Origin: Telopea speciosissima
Taxonomy: Eukaryota; Streptophyta; Magnoliopsida; Proteales; Proteaceae
Direction of reading: 5' to 3'
DNA length: 64,000 bases
Assembly: GCF_018873765.1 (NCBI RefSeq)
Contig: NC_057916.1
Location: 25,281,001-25,345,000 of the forward strand
Of this stretch, positions 11,701 through 23,700 are shown one piece after another. Under the pieces are notes generated by a model, which had not been told where the DNA came from, did not search any database, and worked only from the letters and a program-made list of their open reading frames with translations. The position numbers and the translations under genes are program-made. Within the stretch, counting starts at the first letter, position 1. Every line of letters starts with the position of its first letter.

Positions 11701-14700
11701 GATCCGGTGTGCTACCTACCAGCTCGGGTGATTCGATGCGTGGTGGCTCTCCTCTAAAGACCATTTTTGGGCAACTCACCCGAGAGGCAACTTGGGCTCA
11801 ATTCAAGGAAGTCTTCTTCAAAAATTTCTTCCCTCAAAACTTCCGTGATAGGAAGGAGTCGAGTTTATGAGCTTCTTTCAAGGATCCAAATCGGTCCTTG
11901 AGTACCAGCAAGCTTTTGAGGAGTGTTTTACTTCGCCCGGTACACATGAAGGCCGAGAATGTGAAGGCTAGGAAGTTTGAGAAGGGGCTTAGACCTAGCA
12001 TTAGTATACGTGGTGCTACACAAGTACCCTACTTATCTTGAGACGGTCCAAGCCGCTAAGGTGATTGAGGACCAGCGAGAGAGAGAATTACAGGGCCATT
12101 GGTGGTAAAAGGCCCATGACCTCTCATGAACCTAGGGGATCCACAAAATTCCAAAAGAGAGGGTCCTACACTACTACTTTTCCGGTCCGATCCGGAGGAG
12201 CCGGATGCAGTGCAAGCACCCAGGCCTACATCAACTCCTCACTATGGTTCCCGAGACTCTTATATGTTACAATTGCAAGGAGTCGGGCATATGGTTCGAG
12301 AGCTGTCCTCATCCGCGGATGATAGGTCCTCCAGTGCGGCTACACGAAGGCACCCCAAGCCAAAGCGATTGTGCGTTCTCTTCTTCTGCTCCGGCCCATA
12401 GATCTCAAGGTCGGGTGTATTACGTGACAAATGAAGAGGCCCAGGCCGATCAGTGTTATTACGAGGTAATGCACTCTACTCTTAAGATGTGCATATAATA
12501 GCTTTTGTTTCTATGATTGGTTGTCATTGCTTGTCGGGTGTCGTTCTTGTTTGCTCTCGCTGCTTATGCTTTATTTGATTCGGGGCATCACACTCTTTTG
12601 TGTCCCCTAGTTTTGCTAAGAAGATGTCCATTGAACCAAAGCTAATGGCCCGAACGATAGTCAGTACACCAACGGTAGCAAGGTTGAACTTAACTCGGTT
12701 TGTGATCCTTGCCCGGTATGTGTGGGTGGTCACGGACTCGAAGCAAGCTTAAATCGCTGGATATGAAAGACTTTGATGTGATTTTGGGAATGGATTGGCT
12801 ATCAACTCACAAAGCCAGTCTAATCTGCTTGAGAGAGGAAGGTTCTATTCAAACCTGAAGGTGAAGAGTTTGTGTTTATGGGTACTAAGCGGGAGAGACC
12901 CAAGAAAGTTATCATCTCTGCCCTCCAAGTACTGAAGTTGTTGGCGAGGGATGTCAATGTTATCTAGCATCCGTGATAGACCGAAGCCAAAGGCAGGCCT
13001 TTGGAAGAGTTGTACGTGGTGAAAGACTTTCCAGATGTCTTTCCACGAGGATCTAACGCGGTTGCCACCAGATCGCGAGACGAGTTCATGATAGATCGAT
13101 TCTGGTGCAGCCCGATATCAAGGCACCTTACAGGATGGCCCCAATCGAGTTAAAGGAGCTACAAGAGCAGTTGAAGGACCTGTTGAAGAAGGGTTTCATT
13201 AGACCAGTGTATCTCCTTGGGGAGCACTGTGTTGTTTGTGAAAAAGAAGGACGGTAGTATGCGTCGTGCATTGACTACCGTGAGCTCAACAAATTGACAA
13301 TCAAGAACCGGTATCCTTTGCCTAGGATCGATGACCTATTCGATCAACTACAGGGTGCGAAGGTGTTCTCGAAAATTGATCTCCGGTCGGGTACCATCGA
13401 TTGAAGATCGAAATAGTGATATCGGCAAGACAAGCATTCAGATCTCGCTATGGTCATTATGAGTTCTTGGTCATGTCCTTCGGGCTGACCAATGCCCCGG
13501 CCGCCTTTATGGAGTTGATGAACCGGGTGTTCCACGATGTTCTAGACAAGTATGTCATTGTCTTCATTGATGACATCTTGGTCTATTCCAAGAGCGACGA
13601 GGAGCATGCAGACCATCTCCGCCTAGTATTGCAACGCCTAAGGGAGAAACAGTTGTACGCCAAATTCAGTAAGTGTGAGTTTTGGCTACAACGAGTGGCA
13701 TTTCGGGACACCTTGTTTTGGTAAGGGTATAGAGGTTGACCCGGCAAGGTGAAGTCGAGAGTTGGTGGCGATACCCAAGAATGTGGCAGACATTCGTAGT
13801 TTCCTGGGACTAGCTGGCTATTACAGGAGATTTATTGAGAACTTCTCAAGGCTCTCCGCTCCTATGACACGACGACCCGAAAGGGAGTGAAGTTCGAGTG
13901 GTCGATAGGCTGTGAAAAGAGCTTCCAAGAGCTCAAGCGAGGTGGTTTCCGCTCGAGTACTTACCATTCCTAATGGTGCTGGAGGGATGGTAGCTCTGAT
14001 GATGCATCTAAAATGGGCTTGGGTTGTGTTCTAATGCAAGATGGGAAGGTAGTGGCCTATGCTTCTCGGCAATTGAAGGACTATGAGAAGAACTACCCGA
14101 CCCATGATTTGGAGCTTGCATTGTGGTTTTCGCTCGAAGATCGGAGACATTATTTATATGGTGAGAAGAGCGAAATATACGGTGATCACAAGAGCCTCAA
14201 ATACTTCTTTACACAAAAGGAGCTCAATATGAGGCGCGGCGGTGGTTGGAGTTGTTGAAAGATTATGATTGTACTATCCATTACCACCCAGGCAAGGCAA
14301 ATGTAGTAGCGGATGCGCCGAGCCGGAAATCTCAGTCCTTGTCACTGGCATCACTAGCGGCCTGAGAAACTCATCGAGGAAGCTAGAAGGATGGACCTGG
14401 AATTACTGGTTGATGGTGTTACCTTATCTCTATCAGCTTTATCAATACAATCCACACTGGTAGGGCGAATTCAATCAGCCCAGGCTTCTGATGAGGAGGT
14501 TCAAAAGGTTATCGAGGCTATCAAGGGGGACACGCAGCGGGAACTGGATTTTACTTTAGCAGTGGTGTTCTCATGTTCGGACAACGGCTATGTGTTCCTA
14601 GTAACCCTCGGTTGAGGAAGGAAGTGTTAGGCGAGGCCCATGACTCTCCCTATTCTATTCATCCGGGTAGTACGAAGATGTATAGAGATCGAAGGAATAT

Positions 14701-17700
14701 TCTGGTGGAGTGGAATGAAGAGGGATGTGGCTGAGTATGTGGCAAAATGTCTTACTTGTCAGCAGGTGAAGGCGGATAGACAGCGACCTCATGGCCTCTT
14801 ACAGTCATTGCCTGTTCCAGAGTGGAAATGGGAGCATGTTACCATGGATTTTGTCACCGGGTTGCCCCGCACGCCTAGAGGTGTCGATACCATATGGGTT
14901 GTCGTTGACAGATTGACAAAGACGGCTCACTTCATCCCCATGAAGATTACCTATTCGATGGACAAGCTGGCTCGCTTGTACATTGATAATGTAGTTCGTC
15001 TACACGGAGTTCCTGTCAGCATCATCTCCGATCGGGATCCCAGATTTACATCTAAGTTACGGGAGGGTTTCGAAGGCAATGGGTACACTTGTTGAGTTTT
15101 AGTACTGACCTTCCACCCTCAAACCGATGGACGATCGGAGAGGACTATTCGAGACATTAGAAGATATGCTCGAGCTTGTGCCATTGATATGCAAGGCAGT
15201 GGGACGAGCATCTCTCACTTATTGAGTTTGCTTACAATAACGATTACCAGGCTACTATAGGCATGGCACCGTTTGAGGCTCGAGTATGGGAAGAAGTGTC
15301 GGACACCGTTATATTGGGACGAAGTAGGTGAACGGCGTATTCTTGGACCCGAGTTGATTCAGGCAACATGCGAGAAGGTGGACTTGATTCGTGAGCGGAT
15401 CAAGGCGGCTCAGTCCAGGCAGAAGGGTTATGCAGACTTGAGACGGAAGGACCTTGAGTTCACTGTTGGCGATAAAGTGTTCCTTAAGGTATCACCCTCC
15501 AAAGGGGTGATGCGTTTAACAAGAAGGGCAAGCGAGTCCAGAGATTTATAGGACCTTTTGAGATCCTTGCACGGATTGGACCGGTGGCATATCGGTTAGC
15601 ACTCCCTCCATCTTTAGAAGGTGTGCACGACGTCTTCCACGTATCCATGTTGAGGAAGTATGTCCATGATCCAAGCCATGTATTGACGCATGAACCACCA
15701 GAACTTGCGGCCGACATGTCCTATAAAGAGCTGCCTGAAAAGATTTTGGACAGCGAGGTTGTTCGTCTTCGCACCCGGCCCATTCATTATGTGAAGATAA
15801 AATGGTGCAACCATCCGGAAGAGGAAGCTTCTTGGGAGGCAGAGGTAGAAATGCGGGCGAAATACCCTTTTCTTGCCTATCTACAAGGTACGTCAAATTT
15901 CGAGGACGAAATTTCTTATAAGGTGGGGGGATGTTATACCCGTGCCAGGATATAATTAAATATCATTTCTTCTCGTGACGTGTAGATACGCTGCCATGTA
16001 TCTTGGTGACTGTTCTCCATGATGGTCAAACCTAGCTACAAAATCGTTGACCACAAGACAGGTTTGCTGTGGAGGAAAGATTCCTCAACCGCCGATGGGG
16101 AAAGTTCGTGGACGGCGACTTCGTCGACTACCCTCCAAGTACCAGCCCGGAAGCGAGGAGTTCAGGAGAGAGCATCCTGGACCGTCACCTCATTGGATAT
16201 TTCGTTCGGTGATGAGCTTAGCGTTGCGTGGCGAAGCTGTGGGTCATGGGTAATAAACCATGACAGGGGAAAAGTAAGTTCTAGCCTCAAGTCTTATTAA
16301 TTATTCTTCCCTTGGTAACCTCGAAGTGCGGGTCCGGGCTTGAACCGCTCGAGCTATTTCATGAGAGAAGGGAATAATTTAAGTTCGGGTCCAGCGTACC
16401 TTTAGGAAGAACATTGGGGACTTATACCCATCTCATATGAGCCCATCTAAGAATGGGCTTTTCCCTAATTAAGGTTGTGGGCAGGCCCACTTAACCTATT
16501 GGCCCAATGGTGGGTTATTCCATCCACTTACCCACATAGGACTAATGGGTTGACCCATTAGGCCTCATGACCCATTTGACTTGAGGTACCCCAAATACCC
16601 ATTTATTATAAAAGAGAGGAGGAGGGGGAGAGAACATTACTTCTTCTTCAACATCCTCTTCTACCCTAAATCGTGGAGGAGAGAAAGAGGAGAGAAAGAG
16701 GAGAGAAAGAGAAAGAGGAAGGAGAGAGAGGCTTGGAGGAAGGTGGAGACCCCATCTCTTGGGCAGAAATCGTGGAGCTCTCATCTTGGGGGTAGGTAAG
16801 CTTCTTCCTTCTTCTATTTTGGATTTCAAAAAGGGGTTGGGTAATGGGAGAGATTGACCTAGATCTCTCTTGGAACCTAGGGAGTAGATGGAGCTTTAAA
16901 GCCAAGCTATGGTGGAGTTAGTTCACTCCATTATGAGCTCTAATGTGAGGGTTCTCATTGCCAATTGAGAGATTTAAGGTTGGACCCTAAGGAGCTTAGG
17001 ATAGAGTTTTCTAGAAGTCCTTGTGCTTTAAAAACCACTTGAAATGGGGTCCTTGGAGGGGAATCCTTCGGATTTTGGACCTGAAGGTGTGAGGGTTACA
17101 TGTGATTTCAGACTGCAAGAAACCCCACGAAACTACCTTCCGAGAAGGATTACGTGAAGGTCGGATTTACACTCGGATTGATTTTACGAAACCACATCGC
17201 ATCCGACCTTGACAAAAATGGTCCTAAGCCCTGTGAAGCTCGGATTTACACTTGGATTCAGTTTTTACGAAACCACATCGCATCCGACCTTGACTAAAAG
17301 CTGTCCCGGTTTCCTAGGATTTACATGTGGTTGCGAGAATTTGGGCATGAAACCACTCCTGCAACCACTTCGTCTCTGAAACCTTATACTTAAGTGTTTA
17401 TGGGAGATCTTTTGGGGATCCGTTCCTTTCGCTCGTTTAACCTTATTCTACTCTTTGTATAGGTTAAAATATTCACTTTTGTGGCTTATTGCTTGATCGA
17501 GGCGACAACTGATAAACTGGGTGCTTGGCGTATACGTAGTGAGTGGGTTTGGTTGTTTGGGCTTGTTATTATTATTGCACTATATATTATGTACTCATTA
17601 TAATTAATAAGCATGTTTGCGCATATTGCATAATTTTATATCTATTTGTTATAATGTTGATTGGTAATGTTGTATCTTGATGGGTCTCGGTGCCGGTGGG

Positions 17701-20700
17701 TACCGGTGCCGGAACCCCGAACTCTATAAACATTTATGAAGAAATTATGTTGAATGTCATGTTGAACTGTATGCGCCGTGCCGTGCTGGTAACCAGGCAC
17801 TAAACCAGATGAAAAGTTGATGCGCCCGGATTACCTCTCGGGACGATAGGACTTGCATGTAGTATATTGTGGCTAGGATTTCACACCCTTATGCTACGAC
17901 CCTTACCAACAGGGGTTTAGGTGTTGGGTAATCGTACACCGGATTACGTGGAGGTGGGAGAGGCCGATCATGGTAGTATTGGTTATCAGTGCACTGAGTG
18001 GTCTTGGAGGCTTCGATCGGCGTAGGTCCCACGTGACAATTGAGGTTTCATTGTGGCGATAAGTTAAGTGACCCACAGTGTCTCCCGAGTTGTCACGATA
18101 GCATATGCCATTGACTTAGTTGTTTGTTAGGTGGAAAAATGAACTTAACATGTGCATGCATCATTGGACTATGTGAATTGCGTGTTTGTGCATTCCCATC
18201 CCCTCACTGGCTCAGTGGAGCTAACCCCCTCGTGCGCACATTTTTTTTAGATTATGGTGCGGTGACGGATATCTCGCGGGACTTGGAGTTCAGCCCTCGG
18301 GATACGATGAGATCGGTGAGGAAGCCGGAGGCCGTGTTTGAGGAACATGGCGACGGGTGTCCTTGCGATGATTGTGCCTACGGGCCGTGAGGATATTCGG
18401 GACTCGATCCCCTTTTGATTACTTTTGAGGCTAAGGCCTATGGTGAAATACTTACTGTAATACCATTTTTGATAGTTATTAGATGATCATTGGAAATGTA
18501 ACTAATTACTGTATTTATCATCTAGCTTTGAACATCTTGTAACTATTCGATTTATACGCTTCCGCAATACTACTGATCATTGGAATGTAATATTCCTCTT
18601 TTCTGCATTCTAATATTATATTGTGTTAATATTGGATATGACTGTGCGTTGGGACACTGTGTCAGTGATCCGGGCGGTTTAGTAGGATGACACGCGTCGT
18701 CCTAGTCACCCTTTATATGATATTATATTCCTTGTCTGGAATAGGGGTGTGACACATGGGACACCATGGGCTAACCCAGGACGTGCAAAACCCTAAGGAT
18801 AAATATCTTGGTCTCCCTAGGGAACCATGGTTTGATCCCTGGACCGTTGTTTGGCCAACAGTGTGGTATCAGAGCCACATTTCCCACCCATGGATATTAG
18901 ATAATTAATGGTTAATATGATTATCATGAGTGGGATGCAAGTTGGCACATGGGTGGTTAGGATATAGTTGTTGTAACAACCTTCCCATGTGCACATGGGT
19001 GGTTACAAGGTTGTTAGTGTAACAACTTACCCATGTGATGATGGATTTGGTTTGTTTTGTTTATTCCAATTATTGAAGTATGTATCCAATCATGTTGTGA
19101 TTACTAATTTTTATTTTAAAATTTTTTAATCATGTTCTATATGTGGGGGGGGGGGGGGGGGAGCGCACACTGCCAAGCCTCTGTGCACGCCCTTCCCCAT
19201 GAACCTACCCTTGTGTGCATCCCTTTGTGGGCTGTCGCTGCGGCAAGCAAGCTTGCGGCTGCGGCTGCAGTTGTCGTGGGCCCTGTGCCTATGGGCTGCG
19301 CAGGAGTGCTGCGCTGCGCAAGTGGGCCGCATGCACCCCCTTGTTTTCCCTCCAGTTTAACAAAAAAAAAAAAAAAGATTTTTCAAAACAGAATTTTATT
19401 ATTTTGTTTTGTTTTTGGAGGATGATGATGGGTGAAGAGATTCCCTCTTTACCCACTTGCAATTAAAACGCGATTTTAATTTTATGGGCTTGGATACATG
19501 ATATCACATGCGATGTGGTGGTTCAATAATTGAAGGAATCCATGTTTTAATTTTTGGTTCACTTGCTTTAATGCCCATGCATGAAATTATATTATGATGT
19601 GATTATGGGAATGGCATTCTAATAAATGGATGGATTGTTTATGTATGTGATACATGGGGTTATGGGTGGATGTGATGCTTCTCTCTCCCCCTTTCTTTTT
19701 TATAAACAAATGTACTCCACCCCATGGGCAACCCAAATGGTGGGTTGGTTTCTCCATGCGGGGTTTCTTTATTATTATGGAAAGGAAAGTGTATAGAATT
19801 TTTCTAGGTTTCCATTGTAATTTTAGAGGAGTTAGGACTCCCAGGGCATGTAGATGGTGATCCACATGTGGTGCTCAAAGCTTTTGGAGATGCAAGTCAC
19901 CTACTTTGAAGACGTGATCGAGCGGAGGAGATGATCGAGGCGTGGCATCCATGGCATGATAAATGCACCCAAAGTTATTAGTTTTATTTTTATTGGGAGG
20001 GTTCTTTAATTGCTTCTGATAAAAATGCCGCCATCCCATAATCACTTTTAATTAATGTTGATTAATTATGTTGTTTAAATCTATCCATGTATGTGAGAGT
20101 TAATTAATCCCTCTTTATTCACAATACATGTATGATATGGACTAGTCTTAATCGGTAGACATGTCCATGGCCTCCTATTGAAGATAAATGTAGAAAATGT
20201 GTGACATGACCCCACATAAGCCGACAGGACATTGCCAGGACCTCTGTCACGCATTTATCTATATTTACCTCCATCTAGATACGTTAGGGTATGGATAGTG
20301 AGAGGGCACTGCGACAGTGGACCATCTTTCATGATTCCATGATTCTAACTAATGCGATAGGTAAGTACATGACTTGGGTGTATGTCAGCCGACAGGATCT
20401 GGACATGACACCCAGGTGGCCAAAAATATTGGAAGCCCATGAGGCGGACAACTTAGTCCACACTACCATGGTATGTATAATGACTCCCGACAGGGTAAGT
20501 TATGCATGCAAGGGTTGTAGGTATCCAATTCATCTTTTGGGTTATGAGGGAAACCCAAATCATGAAAGACCATTGATGTGTGTGTGCTCAATTTATTATT
20601 TTCAATGGTCATTAATTAGCATGTGGTTATTTACTTGTGCATGTGTAGATTAATATACGATGGTTGCCATTAATTCCAACCTGTTAACACTCATTAGCGA

Positions 20701-23700
20701 ATACAAACTTAATGGTACAAACTATGTCGATTGGTACCGGAGCATTAAGTTGCTCCCGATCGTGCAAGGATGTACACGTTCTAGATGAACAAGTTCCTCC
20801 TCAACCCGACCCGAACGATTTTGAGGCAAATGAAGAGATGCAAGGGTTCCTCATGAGGGATTCCAATGCATCACTCTATATCCTAGGATCGTTGAAAAAA
20901 TCAGTTGTAGACTCAGTCAAGGATATACGCACCGGCTTGGGGGTAAAATGGATAAGCTTGCTGAATTGTTCAACAGGCAGTTGACACACGCACATTCTGA
21001 TGCAGTGAGTCAAATCCATAACTCCAAGATGTCTCAGGGGACTCTAGTGATGGATCATGTAATGAAAATGATCAATCTGTTTGAAAAACTGGAATCCATG
21101 GGGACTGATTTCAGCCTACGATACAAGACTGATGTGATCTTAGCGTCACTAACTTCTGCCTACGTACCTTTTAGGATGTCCTACAAGATGTCCGAGAAGG
21201 AGATGGAGCTCACCGAGCTTGCTAATGCACTGGTAGAGGCTGAAGCGTCCTTGAAAAAGGACAAGGCTGAGGTCAATGCAACTGAGGTAAAGCCTTCTTC
21301 AAATGGGAAGAAGAAGAAAAAGGGAAGTAAGGGCAAGACCCTGAAAGTCAAGGGTGGGAAGTCTGGCAATAAAGGCAAAGGCAAGTGCTTCTATTGTAAG
21401 AAGGAGGGTCACTGAAAAAGAAACTGTCGTGCTTACCTGGCAACTTTGAAAGACAAGAAGCCGGATGAAACAGAGGCTGCTAAAGAAGGTACATGTGATG
21501 TTCACGTTCTTTATGAGTCTAATTTGTCTTTTGAACCGACCAATTCTTGGTTGGTGGATAGTGGATCCACTGTTCACATTTGCAATGATTTGCAGGGGTT
21601 CAAGGAGACAATGAACCTGGAAAGAAATGAAGTGCATCTTCGGATGGGCACTGGAGCTGAGACCATGGCGTTGGCTGTGGGAACTTTTATTTTAAATTTT
21701 AGTTCTGCTAGTTTAGTTTTAAAGGATTGCTATTATGTACCCTCTTTCAAGAGGAAGATAATTTCAGTTTCAAAACTTGTTTTGGACGGATATAGTTTTT
21801 CCTTTAATTCTAAATTGATTATTCGTTTTAATAATTCCTTTGTGGCATCCGGATATATGCAAAGTGGTTTGTATTTTCTAGATTGCCCTATTAGAACGAA
21901 TGTTGTTTCAAATGTTGATTTGAAACGGAAAGCAACTCCAATGAACTCAACATATCTGTGGCATTTAAGATTGGGTTACATTAATGTGGACCGAATTAGT
22001 AGATTGGTGAGGGATGGGCCCTTAGAGAGTCTGAGGGTGGAACCATTCCCCACCTGTGAGTCATGCCTTCAGGGCAAAATGACCAAGAAATCCTTTAGCA
22101 ATAAAGGTGCTAGAGCCACAGATCTGTTGGAGTTGATACACACTGACATGTGTGGACCCATAAACATACAAGCAAGATATGGGTATGAGTACTTTATCAC
22201 GTTCACCGATGATTACTCTAGATATGGTTACATATACTTGATGCGTAGGAAATCGAAAGCCTTTGATAAATTCAAAGAATTCCAAGTCGAGGTCAAAAGA
22301 CAACTCGATAAACGCGTAAAGTCCTTACGATCAGATCATGGAGGGGAGTATTTATCGGATGAGTTTAAAGAACATCTCATATCCCAAGGGATAGTTAGTC
22401 AACTAACTAATCCAGGCACACCACAACAAAATGGTGTATCCGAATGACGCAATCGGACCCTATTGGATATGGTCAGGACGATGTTCACTTATAGTGAGCT
22501 GCCTCTTTCTTTCTGGGGGTACGCTTTAGGACGGCGATACATATCTTGAATAGGGTTCCATCTAAGTCTGTAGCCAAGACACCCTTTGAGTTGTGGAAAG
22601 GGCGAAAGCCCAGTATTCAACACCTTAGGGTATGGGGTTGCATAGCACATGTGCGAAAGCAACAGACAGACAAGTTAGAATCCAGGACTTCGAGATGCTA
22701 TTTCTTCGGCTACCCCAAAGGCACGATAGGCTATTATTTCTATGACCCAGTTGACCAAAAGGTCATTGTAAGTAAACATGTCACATTTTTGGAGGAAGAA
22801 ATGATGACCCAGAGGTCCGAACCAGTAGTCATAAAAGAGCTATCAGATGGCTCAGAAATGTCACTTCCAGAAGTGAGACCAACTGACATACCCGCTGAAA
22901 TACCAATACCTGAGGAACCTCGACGCAGTGGTAGGACTGTTAGACCACCCACCAGGCTAACTCTTCTAACCGAAGAGGAAACAGTGGAAGAGTTCCACAT
23001 GGTATCGATTGAATCGGATGATGATCCGATGACATACTCTGAGGCTCTAAAGGATGTTGATGCCACTAGGTGGCTGGAAGCAATGCGCTCTGAAATCGAT
23101 TCGATGCATTCCAACAAGGTCTGGACTCTAGTCGATCCACCACTTGGCGTCAAGCCGATTGGATGTAAATGGATCTTCAAGAGGAAGAAGGGCGTAGATG
23201 GAAAGGTCGAGAGATTCAAAGCGAGATTGGTGGCAAAGGGTTATACCCAGAAAGAGGGTATAGACTATGAGGAAACCTTTTCACCAGTAGCGATGATGAA
23301 ATCCATCAGATTTTATTGGCTATCGCAACACACTTTGATTATGAGATCCGCGAGATGGATGTGCGATCGCATTTCTAAATGGGTTCCTTCAAGAGAAAAT
23401 CTACATGGAACAGCCAGAGGGGTTCTCTTCCTTGGAGGAAGAAAGAAAGGTGTGCAAATTACAGAGGTCCATTTATGGGTCAAGCAGCTTCCGAAGGTGG
23501 AACATCGTTTGATCAATCAATCAAATCATTTGGTTTTGATCAAAACATGGATGAACCATGCGTTTACAAGAAGATCGAGTGGGAGGGCAGTATGTTTTCT
23601 TGTTTTATACGTAGATGACATATTGCTAATTGGTAACGATGTAGGATTCCTTTCATCAAGTAAAATAGTGGTTATCCACAACGTTTCGATGAAAGACCTT

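Larger units (their letters stand above)
5430..18754 (+). mobile_element. Complete Ty3/gypsy chromovirus (Tekay/Del-like) nested in the copia 5' LTR
   Basis: A 13.3-kb element with LTRs 5430-8240 and 15932-18754, both TG...CA, flanked by the perfect 5-bp duplication catgg. The internal order is primer-binding site, antisense gene, gag, protease, reverse transcriptase, RNase H, integrase, chromodomain, polypurine tract, as in plant chromoviruses. The LTR length of about 2.8 kb, the C-terminal chromodomain and the aaatttcgaggacgaaattt block just before the polypurine tract point to the Tekay/Del clade. The frames are broken in many places; several breaks fall at CTG/CAG-type sites and may be sequence errors. 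Confidence 0.93.

Noticed and set aside
19132..19466. Open frames around the G tract in the copia leader
   Set aside because: They depend on a 17-base G tract and lack any family resemblance. They lie in the retrotransposon leader.
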